Shown: piece by piece, positions 13,828 through 28,968 of the stretch
How the letters are laid out: the number at the start of each line of letters is the position of its first letter
Position numbering within the stretch: the stretch's first letter is position 1
NCBI GenBank assembly: GCA_964017155.1
Contig: OZ024857.1
Coordinates: forward strand, 40,982,716-41,046,715
Reading direction: 5' to 3'
Source: Oasisia sp. SBJ-2009
Taxonomy: Eukaryota; Annelida; Polychaeta; Sabellida; Siboglinidae
Length of the DNA: 64,000 nucleotides
Program-made: the position numbers and the translations under genes
Notes under the pieces: model-generated
What the model was told of the DNA's origin: nothing
Seen by the model: the letters and a program-made list of their open reading frames with translations, nothing else
The model's database searches: none

Positions 13828-15525
13828 GTAAGTATTAATAACAATACACTTCTATACCAGGATGTCATTTGCCAAGATGGGGCGGATTTACTTTGAGAAG
13901 TTGTGTCAACGTGGCATAGTTTGTGTCGTTTATTCACAATATTATATTATAACCGGGTGATCAAGATGTGAACATGGGGCCCAGCATAAACAGTATTAAT
14001 GCTAGTTGGGGATATCATTAGTCTAAAAGAAAAACTAGCAGAGGGTATTTTTGACAATTAGGGAAATCTACAGAATCTAGCTTATGTAAGAATATAATAT
14101 TGTATTCTAAAGAAAAGTCAGTTTTAAAGAGTAAATTATCTAGGATTGCAGCATGTTTTCTCTCAAATCTTAAAATTATTAGTCACTAGGTATTGCACAC
14201 CTTTGACAATTATTCTCATGGATGGTGTGACTTTTATGGTTTGTTAATAATTCTTAGAAATAAGTTACACAACTTTTGCTTAAAATTCACAATTTTGTAC
14301 TTAAGCGAGCATGTCCTTAAATGCACCAGGAAGAAAATGAATTCATAAATAATATCATACGTGTGTTGGTTTCTGGGACACATGTACAGTGGACGTCAGA
14401 AAAAGACAGACACATCTAGGCCAATGTTGTCTTCTAGGGTGCCATTCTCATGGGTCATGTTGGCTGCTCAGGTATTTTAGTGAGGTTATTGTCACCAGGT
14501 GTTACAGGAGGTATTGCCATTAAAGAGGTATGTAAAGATGGCACTGTTAGGGGTTGTCTATTCACAGCTGGCAAAACACTTCATCATAAACACGTCACGC
14601 ATGACTGGATCTCAGTTGTAGTTGGCTGGTCTTGTGTTTACCATGCGTCATGTGTGGCTATGTCACGTCAGGTACTTAGTCTGGGCACAGTCCAACCAAA
14701 GATGTGTTTCATCAGGAATTTTAATGCACTTATAATTATAATAATACCATATTTTCCATCTGTATTTAAAACTAGAAAATGTTATTGAAAAAAAAGGAAA
14801 TAGTGTCATCAATTAATAGTTAATTGTAAGTTTTTGGATAGCCATTTGTTACATTTCTTTCGAAGCATACCACCTATTTCATTGTGAAATTAGACGTCTA
14901 GTTTAGAAGTTTCTTGCGGAATGTATAAATTGGAAGTAACGAAAACATACGGTACAGCAACTACAGCTGTATTATGATTCTTCTGCAACATTCCTTCGGA
15001 TACTTTTCTCTAAACAATTCCCAATATGCCAGGCTTCCCTGTTATTTGGTGAACTTTTTTGTGTGACATGTGAGAATAGCTGTGCTGTGTAGGGTGGTCA
15101 GGAATGCCTGAGTCATGCCTGCCCTCACAACAATGAGTCGCAGTCCATGCCTTGCAGGCATGGGGGGGGGGGGGGGGGGGAGGGAGTTACCACAGAATGC
15201 AGACATTTTCTGCCACTGTTCCTCTGAATTCTCTGTCCCTCAGATGACATGTAAACCACAGTACAAGATTACATTAGCATACAGTTGTAACACATGAGGT
15301 ATTTTTGATATTGCTTTATTTGATGTAATTTCATAGGTTATTTAGTTTTGCTTTCATATTGTTCCTACAGTCACCAGTGCCAAGTTGGGATGTCAGTGTT
15401 TTGGTTTCAGGAACTCTCTCTCTCTCCATCTTTCTCCCTCTATCTATCCCTCCTATATACATATCTCTATGTCTAATGTCTGTCTCCTCTCTCCCTTCAA
15501 TCTCCTCTCTCCCCTCAGTACATAG

Positions 15526-15561
<36 letters not shown>

Positions 15562-16724
15562 TACACACACACATATATATATACACACATATATATATTT
15601 ATAATTTAGTAGTACATACCTTTATAATTATAACAACTGCTTATTGATTTTATGTGTGTCCAACCTTTTATCCTTGAGCTTGGTTTCCACTGATTTAGAT
15701 ACAAAAAAAGGAAATTTATTATTGCCACAAGACTTCACCAGAGCTTGTCAACAGGTGTGTTATTTACTGAACTGAGTGTGCGTAGTGCGTACTACAGCTG
15801 TGACAAAGTGTGTTCTCCACACATTTATCACCTGCACACATGGGAGAATTGCATGAAAACATCTAGCATTCGCGGGTGCACAATGCAATTATTTTTGGCA
15901 CATTTCAAAGAAATAGATCTAGTGTTGCCAGCTCAGATCTTTTGATAACAATCCACCAAGTGCAGATGTTACAGCTTTATGTATACATCAACCAGGGCTA
16001 AGTTGAAATGTCAAGTTGTATTGTCAGTTGCTATGAAATTAACGGCAAGTTGAGTTTATGTTAGATACAAGTACAGCTGTACGTACAATGGTTTGACAGT
16101 GGTATTATGACTGTCATGCCCGATTTTCATGTGTGGATGTGTACAGTGTTACTTGGTAACTGTGCTGTAATTTTCCAATGTGAAAACATGACATTTTCGT
16201 ATTATGTCCATCAATTGTATTGACAACTCTAATAGTGCATATTGATTTTGAGACAGACCGACATGTCTGCTGTAATGTACATCTGAGTTGGCTTCCCAAG
16301 GATTTAGGGCCAATGTTCCTGTAGAGGATATGGATGTCCAGATTATTAATCATAGAAAGTATATTTACAATTGACTTCATAAAGATTAATTTATATTTAT
16401 TTATAGAGTATCTCCTTTTACTAAAGGTCGATTCGGATGATGTGTCACTTTCAACATGTGTTTTTGGGTTGCACTTTGCTCCCAGAGATACCCCTAATGA
16501 CTCAATGGAGGCACTCAGAATAAAGTCCGAGGCATCTCATTTCACTTCCTGGTGGATGTTGGCACTTGTATAATTGGGTTGTTTGGGATTAGCCGCTATC
16601 TACAGAAAACATGTGTTGTTATGAGTTTTGTAGAGAGCATCTGAGTTGTAATGATTTGCTGTATGTGGAAAGATGTGAAAAGGTCAGCATGTGGCAGATG
16701 TGTGGGAAAATGATTTGGAGTATA

Positions 16725-16786
<62 letters not shown>

Positions 16787-18507
16787 GGTGGGTGGGTGGG
16801 TGGGTGTGTGTGTGTGTGTTTGGGTGTGTGTGTTTGGGTGTGTGGGTGTGTGGGTGGGTGGTTGGGTGGGTGGGTGGGTGGTGTGTGTCAGTGCGTGTGT
16901 GTGCGTGTGCATGTGTGTCAGTGTGTGTGTGTGTGTATGTGTTATAGTTCGGTTTGGTCTAAATATATACACAAAAACATGTGTGAATACGAGTGACTTT
17001 GGGCCTAGTTTGCTGCAATGTAACAACTCTAGCTGGTTATAATTTATTGGATGTCCTAGATATCCCTGTGTCTATGAATGCCAGGTTACATGCTCTGTTA
17101 ATCTTGTTGTAAAGTTAGCGTGGTGTGGTTCCGTGCTCACTCAACTAGACTGTGCCAGGCAGTTGTTATGTGTCCGTGTACGTCTGGCTTGTGGCCGTGC
17201 CTCCAGGCGCTGGTGTAGGCTTAGTCGTTCACCAGGTGAGACTAAGCGATCACCTGTGACTTCGACAGTAACACCGACCCACTGATTGACTTCAAAGAAG
17301 ACAGACAGAGTAGCCCAGAGGGGGAATGGTTGAGTGCCAACGGGGCCGGGATTTGGCTTATGTTATCTGCAGTTTCCTTATCCTTAGAGTAATAAAAAAG
17401 GCAACATATGTCACCGTTATAGTATTTTCAATGACCAATTCATTTCGGTTGTCATCAGTTGCACACAGCAGAGTGTCATATAAATGTCACTCTAGAACAG
17501 TGTCGCCACCTGGGGGTGTTATTGATAACTCCAGTTGTCCTGTGATAAAGTAACTACCAGTAATTCTGGCTACCTTTGTGATTTTTGAAGTTTATCTCTA
17601 ATTGGCAGTTCAGAGGTGATTTGACCCCGAAACAGGGTGTAGATTCACATGTTATGATCCAAAGTTAGCATATAAATAAATATAGTTTTACTTACACTGA
17701 TTACAACAGTTGTTTACCCTTAAGATGTATAGAGTACAGGTTGGCTATAAAGACCTGTACCTACATAGTTTCCTACACTGCGGCTACATGATACAGAGTG
17801 TTTGGTAGATTTGGTAGCAAGACATGGTACTGGGATAGGGCTGCCATATCAACATGTTTGTGAGAGTGCCGGCTGTAAAAAATGTTGTTTACCATGTGTG
17901 TGTGTGCAGCCATGCATGCACTATGTACAGGTGGGCATGCATGAATGAACATGTATGTGCAGCTTATGAAATGTGTATTAACAAGTATGACTAGGTGACT
18001 ATGTGTACACTCACCAGTTAGGCTCGATGAGTGAATGTGTTTGTATATTATACACATTGTTCTCAGTTCTCTGTTACATACATACACATTTTTATGCAGT
18101 AATGTAAAGGCTGCGGCGAATGAACTGAATTTAATTCTAAATTGATACAGACCCACCATCTTAGTAGTGGCATATTGCCACAGTGGCACAGTGGCACAGT
18201 GGGTAGAGCTTCTCTCTTGAGTAAGAAAACCTGGGTTCAAATCCTATGCTGCCATGTCGAATCTTGGTCAAGTTCGTTCACTCACTCTACATTGCTCCAG
18301 TTCACTCAGCTGTACGAATGAGGCTATAGACAGTGGTGTATATTTGTGTACGACTAGTCTTTGTGTATTAATTGTAGCATGGCTGGATGCTTCCCAGAGA
18401 AGCCAAGATGGCATTTGATTGAACAGACCAGTGATAGGGGGTAATCAGTCTTGAGGACTGGATACCGTGCTATATAAGAACTTACCTTTTATTTGTTTAC
18501 CTTTATT

Positions 18508-18551
<44 letters not shown>

Positions 18552-18574
18552 GGTAAAAAAGTAAAAGGTAATTT

Positions 18575-18622
<48 letters not shown>

Positions 18623-18645
18623 GGTAAAAAAGTAAAAGGTAATTT

Positions 18646-18693
<48 letters not shown>

Positions 18694-18725
18694 AACTTAC
18701 CTTTTACTTTTTACCTTTATATATA

Positions 18726-18783
<58 letters not shown>

Positions 18784-20573
18784 ATATATATACACACACA
18801 CATACATAACAAATAAATACTTCCTCTTCTGCCCCCAGCAGTGAACCAGTCGCCACCCGACTCCCTACAAGTCCGTCTCTGCCACTTGGCCATCTCGCAA
18901 AACTTCCTTGGCTACGGCTTCAACCTGCACTCGGAGAAGGGCAAGGCGGGTCAGTTCATCGGCACCATTGACCCCGGGTCACCGGCCCAGGGGGCGGGCC
19001 TACGCGAGGGCGATCGCATCTTCGAGGTGAACGACATGCCAATCAACAATGACGAACACAAGCAGGTTGTGCAGAAAATCAAACAATTCCCAAATAAGAC
19101 GAAACTCCTAGTGGCGGACACGGACACCACTCGGTGGTACCAGCAAAAGGAGATTGCTATATCGCATACGTTGCCCAACATAAAGATGCTCGGTGCAGTG
19201 CCCTACGAACAACTTATCGGTGAGTACACCGAGGTAATGTGGTAGGTAGTTGTAGTGGGTATTTGTCTTTTACTTTATGCAAATTTGAAATATGTTGATC
19301 AGTATGTGCAATTTGCCTAGTGTTTGACATCGAACAAATGTTTTTTATAATGTAAGGCAAAAATAACACTTTTGTTGCTTATTGTCATCTGCATTTCTTT
19401 CCACTTAACTTGGTTCAACTGTTTAGTTACTGTATGTCGATATACGTACAATTCTCATGATAATATTTGACTGCCAAATTGTGTTTCACAAGGCCAAATC
19501 AGTAAAAAAAAATGGGCTAAAAATGTAAGCAAAACATTCAGATAATAAACAGTTCTATTGGCCCTACAATGCTCTCATGTTTGATAAAACTGCAGAGCTC
19601 CTTGATGTTTGTAGCAGTAACAGAGGTCCAGACAATTTCAAGATATTCAAGAAAAGTACTTCAAAGAAGTACTTGTTAACTTAATTATTACCAGACTCCG
19701 ATCCACTGAACACAGTGAACAGATGACCAACTTTAAAGGATGTTGACATTATGAGACCACTGACAATACAATGAGGTCACATTATCTCGGAAATATTTTG
19801 CCTGTAAATGACAACTTGAAAATAATATAAACAGAATCCATTAATTCAGAAGCAAATGCTGGCTGTTGATGACTGTTGAGCAAGCTTCTGCTCAGGTAAA
19901 CAAACAGTTGAGTGTTAATTTCTCCATAAACCACATGTCCATGCTTCTGTTGTCTAGCCTTCCAGTAAGGATGTCTTCAGTTTTCAACTCCATATAGTTT
20001 TTGTTATAATTACATTTTTGCAGAAAATGACGTCGTGACAGAAGCAGAGGTGAACCATTCATCGTCCACAAACCAGGTGAGTTCAGTGTCACGCCGCAAC
20101 TCTGTGTTGTCATGGAGACTCGACATTTCAATTTTCTTACAAAAAATTCAGGCAATAATATTTTCTCAGAATGCTGTGCTTCGTAGGCAGCATTGAACGA
20201 ATTTGATAATTACATAACTTTCTTGGAAATCCTTGTTGTGGCTTTCTTAGAGCATAGCTGTCTGTTACTCTGTCCAGAATCAAACACCAAAAGATATTGC
20301 GGTCAACTTTGCCCATTTAGGCTATATTTCCCATAAAACATGTTTTGAAACTGGATGTAATGTGCTTCCTTGACCATTATCTTTCAAGCTGCAATTTTTT
20401 TATGTAACTAACTAAAGTAATTTAACACAAATTGCCACTGACAACATAATATTAAACCTGGTAAGGATGACCCATTAATCCTGCATGTACATTAAAAGGT
20501 GATTCTTAGCTTTTTATGTATTAATTCATATGATGTTCTCATATTATATATTTATCTTGAGAACATATTATTA

Positions 20574-20644
<71 letters not shown>

Positions 20645-23600
20645 TCTTGAGAACATTATATTAATTCATGATAACCTAAGAACCACCTGTCTGTTTGTAA
20701 TGCCCACGCAGTGTAAATGTGTCATCCTTATCAGGTTTAATACAGCACAATCAAGTGAAGGGTTGGACGCTAACGATAAGTGGTTAAGAATGATAACTCA
20801 ACAGATGGTAACAAAACAGGTCGACATCCGATTGTTGCTGTAGTTTGTAGAAAGGTAGACTGGAGGAGTTGCCTGTGTTTGCTTTTGCTCTCATTTATCA
20901 AGCAGTAATTCGATAGCAGTGATCCACACATCTAATCAGTGGCCAGATTGAATCGGTGATATCGACACCCAGCCGGATTATTTGGTCAAGTGTTGTATTT
21001 CGAACACTGTTAATATTGCCGGATGGGTGGCGCAAATGTGTAGCGGAAGTTTGTTCGGGTGACGCTCGTTTGATATAGGCCGTGCCCGGTAAATTAAATG
21101 CTAAAAGACCACCACAATCATATAACAGATTCTGGGCTAACACTAATTGTGAAAACTATGGAGAAAAGTTAGACACGTATAATTAGTTTCATTAAAAAAT
21201 GAACTGCTTCTTGGAATTGTGGCTGGAAAAATATAACTCATGCGAAATGAAAATGTGAATTCACTTACAGAACATGTGAAATCACGGGTCCTTGTTTGCT
21301 GGGTTAACATATATATATCTGATAGTGTTTCTTTCATAGTTTTGATAACTAGTATTAATTACGTGGTTATAGAGTTAAAAACTTTTAATTTAAATCCAGG
21401 AAATTCAGGAAACCTAAAGCCAAACCCCACAAAGAAATTTCAGAAATTATCTCTTGGGATTGTTTGCATTTCTCCCTCCACCGAAGGAATGTATATTGTT
21501 AGATGTTATGCCGGTGTAGGTGTAGTATACTATGACTACCATAACAGCCCCCGTGAAAGGGTTCTTCACCATTTAGCGTGGGAGATGTTTCTGCTGACTC
21601 TGTGCACACTGTCTGTGTCAACAAAGTGTCGGTATGACTCGTACTTTTTCTCTTGGTTGTCACTGTTGACTTTGTCACCATCGTGTCCACTTCTGTCTCT
21701 GCCTTCAACTCACTCCCCAGTCACACGGACACTCCCCAGTCACACAGACACTCCCCAGTCACACGGACACTCCCCAGTCACACAGACACTCCCCAGTCAC
21801 ACGGACACTCCCCAGTCACACAGACACTCCCCAGTCACACAGACACTCCCCAGTCACACAGACACTCCCCAGTCACACAGACACTCCCCAGTCACACGGA
21901 CACTCCCCAGTCACACGGACACTCCCCAGTCACACGGACACTCCCCAGTCACACAGACACTCGCCAGTCACACAGACACTCCCCAGTCACACAGACACTC
22001 CCCAGTCACACGGACACTCCCCAGTCACACAGACACTCCCCAGTCACACGGACACTCGCCAGTCACACGGACACTCGCCAGTCACACAGACACTCGCCAG
22101 TCACACAGACACTCGCCAGTCACACGGACACTCGCCAGTCACACAGACACTCCCCAGTCACACAGACACTCGCCAGTCACACAGACACTCGCCAGTCACA
22201 CAGACACTCCCCAGTCACACAGACACTCCCCAGTCACACGGACACTCGCCAGTCACACGGACACTCCCCAGTCACACAGACACTCGCCAGTCACACAGAC
22301 ACTCGCCAGTCACACAGACACTCACCAGTCACACAGACACTCGCCAGTCACACGGACACTCGCCAGTCACACGGACACTCGCCAGTCACACAGACACTCC
22401 CCAGTCACACAGACACTCCCCAGTCACACAGACACTCGCCAGTCACACAGACACTCCCCAGTCACACAGACACTCGCCAGTCACACAGACACTCCCCAGT
22501 CACACAGACACTCGCCAGTCACACAGACACTCCCCAGTCACACAGACACTCCCCAGTCACACGGACACTCGCCAGTCACACAGACACTCCCCAGTCACAC
22601 AGACACTCCCCAGTCACACGGACACTCCCCAGTCACACAGACACTCCCCAGTCACACGGACACTCCCCAGTCACACGGACACTCGCCAGTCACACAGACA
22701 CTCCCCAGTCACACGGACACTCGCCAGTCACACAGACACTCGCCAGTCACACAGACACTCGCCAGTCACACGGACACTCGCCAGTCACACGGACACTCGC
22801 CAGTCACACAGACACTCCCCAGTCACACAGACACTCCCCAGTCACACAGACACTCGCCAGTCACACAGACACTCCCCAGTCACACAGACACTCGCCAGTC
22901 ACACAGACACTCCCCAGTCACACAGACACTCGCCAGTCACACAGACACTCCCCAGTCACACAGACACTCCCCAGTCACACGGACACTCGCCAGTCACACA
23001 GACACTCCCCAGTCACACAGACACTCCCCAGTCACACGGACACTCCCCAGTCACACAGACACTCCCCAGTCACACGGACACTCCCCAGTCACACGGACAC
23101 TCGCCAGTCACACAGACACTCCCCAGTCACACGGACACTCGCCAGTCACACAGACACTCCCCAGTCACACGGACACTCGCCAGTCACACGGACACTCGCC
23201 AGTCACACAGACACTCCCCAGTCACACAGACACTCGCCAGTCACACAGACACTCGCCAGTCACACAGACACTCCCCAGTCACACAGACACTCCCCAGTCA
23301 CACGGACACTCGCCAGTCACACGGACACTCCCCAGTCACACGGACACTCGCCAGTCACACGGACACTCGCCAGTCACACAGACACTCGCCAGTCACACAG
23401 ACACTCGCCAGTCACACGGACACTCCCCAGTCACACGGACACTCGCCAGTCACACTGACACTCGCCAGTCACACAGACACTCCCCAGTCACACAGACACT
23501 CCCCAGTCACACGGACACTCGCCAGTCACACGGACACTCCCCAGTCACACGGACACTCGCCAGTCACACAGACACTCGCCAGTCACACAGACACTCGCCA

Positions 23601-26600
23601 GTCACACAGACACTCGCCAGTCACACGGACACTCGCCAGTCACACGGACACTCCCCAGTCACACAGACACTCCCCAGTCACACAGACACTCGCCAGTCAC
23701 ACGGACACTCGCCAGTCACACGGACACTCCCCAGTCACACGGACACTCGCCAGTCACACGGACACTCCCCAGTCACACGGACACTCCCCAGTCACACGGA
23801 CACTCGCCAGTCACACAGACACTCGCCAGTCACACAGACACTCCCCAGTCACACGGACACTCCCCAGTCACACGGACACTCCCCAGTCACACGGACACTC
23901 GCCAGTCACACAGACACTCGCCAGTCACACAGACACTCGCCAGTCACACGGACACTCGCCAGTCACACGGACACTCCCCAGTCACACGGACACTCGCCAG
24001 TCACACAGACACTCGCCAGTCACACGGACACTCGCCAGTCACACGGACACTCCCCAGTCACACGGACACTCGCCAGTCACACAGACACTCCCCAGTCACA
24101 CAGACACTCCCCAGTCACACAGACACTCGCCAGTCACACGGACACTCGCCAGTCACACGGACACTCGCCAGTCACACGGACACTCGCCAGTCACACGGAC
24201 ACTCGCCAGTCACACGGACACTCCCCAGTCACACGGACACTCGCCAGTCACACGGACACTCGCCAGTCACACGGACACTCGCCAGTCACACGGACACTCG
24301 CCAGTCACACGGACACTCGCCAGTCACACGGACACTCGCCAGTCACACGGACACTCGCCAGTCACACGGACACTCGCCAGTCACACGGACACTCGCCAGT
24401 CACACGGACACTCGCCAGTCACACGGACACTCGCCAGTCACACGGACACTCGCCAGTCACACGGACACTCGCCAGTCACAAGGACACTCGCCAGTCACAA
24501 GGACACTCGCCAGTCACACAGACACTCCCCAGTCACATGGACACTCACTGTCTCCATCTACGCTCTCAGACAGTGCTGCCATCTATATATTACTATAAGC
24601 CCCAATATTATTTAATTACAATTGAAAAGCTTTGTTATTTCACCTTGGTCCTTTATTTCATGGTTGACTTTAGACATTCAAATATAATGTGTCCTGTAAA
24701 CTCCTGTTATCACTGGCCTGTATTCACAGTTGGTTTTTTCTAAACACGGAACAAGTGCATGTCACAAAATGTCACAGTTACAACTTCATCTCGCAGATAC
24801 ATGTTTTTGACATTTCATGCAGTTTATAGTGCGAATATTTTTGAACTCCCTCAAAGTCAGTTTAATAAAGTGCACAATTATATTTACAACATTACCAAAA
24901 GAAAAGAATCTTAGACAAAACAAGTGAAAATGCTTGAGGAAGTACCCCAGCATTGTATGTGTGTGGTTGGTAAACCTAATAGCATTCATTAGATTCAGGC
25001 CGAGCAAATAACTGTAACGTGATCTGTACTTTCCCAGATGTTGTTTTTACATTGTCTGGTCCGTGGACTGTTTCTCACAGTAGGCCGGTGGATGAGCCAC
25101 AGTGTAGGTGTGGTTGGGAGGGACTGGCAAACACTGTCTCTTTCTCTAGGTGTACTTCTGTAAGGTGAACCTGGAGCAGTGGTTATTATACTGTCTCATT
25201 CCCACGAACCTTGTCTCTCTGATGACATCTCTCTGTGCATTTTTTTTAGTTATTTCAGGTCTGATGGCTGCCCCTCGTCAGACTTTCAGCCATTTATTCC
25301 TCTTGGCAGTCAGATTTTCGGCCCTTTATTCCCCTTGGCAGACAGACTAAGCCATTTATTCCCCTCGTCAAACTTTTGCCCAATTATTGGCCTAATTTTT
25401 GTTTGGCTTTTTGTGCTATTTTGTCATCAGTTATTTAAAAATACCTGTATACATACAATATTTTCTTACATAAATATATATATATATATAAGAAATTCTG
25501 GCATATTACTTTTTCATTTGTCAATTAACTCCTTAGACTTGCTAATACACCCTGATTTCAAATTGTAAAATAATTATAGTAACAAGACAACAGATTTTAA
25601 ATGCACAACATTTTAATGAGTTTCACTTGTGCCGTGGTCCGAAGGCTCTAGAAGTCTTGCACCTAATTGAGTGTTGTTCCAGTGCCTGATGGTCACAGCA
25701 TTGTATCGCAGCAATTAATAAAGCTGTTGTTTTTCAGTTGATTGATGGCGCCAAAACACAGGCATGCTAAATGTGCATTAACAGCTGAATGCAATTATGT
25801 GGTGTGAATTCTCTCATCTTGGCAACTCTGTTTATGAATAACACATGAGACACAATGCAAACATCACTCTGACGCAATCACGACTGTCGCAAAGTTCACT
25901 TTCAAACATTATCCGCCGGCACGGCTGTACATAGCGGGTATTGTCTGCGTTTCGTTGCTTTTCGTTATCTTGACGAAGCGTTTCAATGGATTTAAAAACA
26001 AAGGTAGGGTCGCACGGTCACATGTATTGGTGATTCGTGTTAGGTGTTTACTTTGTGGCAGAACTGCTAGTTTTGTTCCTGTTTTGTGATAGTTAGAATA
26101 TTTCCGTGTACAGCAAAAACATGTTGAATAATAGCGGTAGACATTTTATCAACTAGGTTGTCTTGATAGGAATATATATTGGATTTCTGTTGTAGAATTA
26201 TAATGGACCCAGTTTTCTCAGGTTACTCGTGGTTTCAATTTTCACTGGCCTTGGATTGATATGTCTGATACCAGTTGTAGGCTATATCAATTGTTGTGTA
26301 GTTGCATAAGCGATAAAGAGAGATTAACACAGATTTTAGGTTTTTGTTTACAGTATTATGCCATTTGGTAAAGTGCATGAAAGGTTTTTGAGTGGTTTCA
26401 AGTGTATATATATATATATAGATTCTCTGAAGTGTCATTTGAAATTTCAAGTTGTTTTTCTTTTCAAAGGTTCATTTACACAATCGAATTGGGGAATAAT
26501 ACATATTGGTAGTTTCATCTTAATTGGATTTCTAGAAGGCACCAAACATCTGGTTTCGTTCACCCAATGCTACTGGGAGGTGGGGAAAAGTGAATGGGTT

Positions 26601-28913
26601 TGGACAAAGGTGAGGGTTCTGGTGGGTGTAGGGGGGTAGGGTGAGATGCAGTGGGGCGGGGGAGAGAAATAGGGTATGTGGGAGAAAAGTTACTGAAGAT
26701 TTAGACCAACGGTATGTAATGATTTTAGTGATTTATGCAAATGTAGGCAGATTATTCTGCAGGTTGATCCTGTCTGCCCAAAGTGCACTTCAAATGTCAC
26801 CTAGAGATAAACGAGAGGGCATTTAAAGAGAAATGAACTGGAATCCACTCGAAATGATTTGTGATTTGAGTCATGTGACATAGAACAACGCCATTGCCAG
26901 ACAAAATCAATAACACAAATATATGTTGAAGGCCCAGTAGTTTCAGGGTATTTCTTGGGTGTTGAGTCTACCCACCACACCCCACCTCACCCCCAATATC
27001 TCGATGGAGACAGGCCACACCTAGCTATAAACATTCCCAACGTACATGCGTCACTGCGATTGAATATCATTGAATAAACCATCACCGACCTTTACCAGCT
27101 TTATGGAGATATTATACCTGTTAGCCTTAGCGATTATAAAAAAGAGCAGGCTTAATTATAATATATAATGTTAAATGTTATGCTAATTTTTGCTGCTCTG
27201 ATAGGGCGGCTCCTTTTTAAAGACATGGTACTGCATTCATTGTTTATTGATTGGGACATTAATAAATTCTTTCTTCAAAAAACAATTGTAGAGAGAGGCA
27301 TTTACTATAAGATAACATTACTGATCTGTGAATCACAGGCTGGGTTCATAGTAATAATAATGAGGAGGAGGAGGTGACGTCTTTGACACCTAAGTCTTCA
27401 TGAACCAAGTTCACAGGTTACTGTAAAAGTAACAGTTGTATTTATTAACATACACAGCAGTAACACACACCAGAGCATTTATTTGGATAGCTGACAGCAT
27501 GAAGAAATCTGAACTGATTGGGTTAAATATTAATGACACTGAATGCTTTATGGGCAGGTCTTGCTTGAAAATCTATGAATTGGTACTGGCGTACAATGAT
27601 AACAATAAAGAATAATTGCAATAATAACAACTCTATTCATAATGGCAATGTTTCCTGGAAAGGTTAGTGCATTTTATCTAATTGCATATGTGGAATACAA
27701 ATGTAGCAACATGGATCTGTCAGGGTATTGAAAGACCTAAACATTTACTTTTAGGCATAATTCACTTCCCAAGATACATGGTTTTTGTAAACAGCAATCA
27801 TTTTACAATCACTGTTTTCTAACATGCATATTTCTTCTGAGTTTAGTATAATGATAATAAGTAGGACATGACTGTATCCTTCTCAGCAAGATAGTTGTAC
27901 TGGTTACACCTCTAGGCTTGTAGCAGCAGCCAAGCATAGGTTTTTGTAGATCGGGTTCTCAGAATTTGTATAATAGGTCTTTTTCAATTTTGGGACAACT
28001 TTACGGGAAATTACCTCCCTGGCCTGAAGGCCAACTTGAAGTGCAATAGGTCTTAATGTCTGTTTTGTGAAGAAACAGTTTTCTGTCAGCTGCTTCTGAG
28101 AAAGTATGTGGCCTGTGACTGAAGCCATGATGACAATGTTTAAAGCTATGTTTTTGTCATGTCATGACTTTTTTCAGAGTTATTTGAGCCCATTAGACAT
28201 TTTTTAAACATTGACCTGTTGAATTCAAGAGAGGTTTCCATAAAAAAATATTTTGGAAGTCAGTGTGTTAGAATGCCTCTTGTTTGCAGTAATTGTGAGA
28301 TGATAATACAAATGAGAGGAAACTTCTCTTTAACATGTCCATTGTACACAATACCATTATACAGTTGTGACCAGAATTAATACATATGAATAAACATTTA
28401 TGGTGAAGCTATGGACAAACTGACCTTAGTGGTCAGGTTTGGATGTCCAGCGAACCACTCAGTGATGTTGACTCTTACAGGTAGCCAAAGCTTGTAGTGT
28501 TAGCATTAGGTATATTGATCCAAAGACGCCCACATTTACATTTCACGTAAATTGTCTTTTGTTTATTGGAAGCATTGCCATGCTACCATATTGACTGGGT
28601 GGATTGTGAAGATGCGTTCTGAAATACGTCAAACATGTTTGTTGTTGCCAGTTTGGTAACTCATACATGGTCACAGCCCCTGGCCTGTTATTTCAAATGA
28701 GGCCATTGTTTTTGTTAGTTCAGAAGTGGTCACCATTATTTGAAATGGTTATTCTTTTTTGTTAAAAATGATCACCATTTTCAATCTTCTAGTTCAAAGA
28801 CAATCGGTTCGAAACCAGTCGCTTTTGCCAGTCTAATAATTAAATCTGGTTATCTGATAGTTAAAATGTGTAAGTATTGTTAATTTGCTCGATCAACCTT
28901 GAGCATTCAACCC

Positions 28914-28968
<55 letters not shown>

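Noticed and set aside
16611..17042. 143- and 135-codon frames rich in Cys/Val or Thr/His
   Set aside because: Read-through of the (TG)n/(TGGG)n microsatellite on both strands.
21240..24743. 1,167-codon open frame, the longest in the window
   Set aside because: Almost all of it is the stop-free 19-bp minisatellite, which is open in all three + frames. The upstream ~160 codons show no domain or codon signal.
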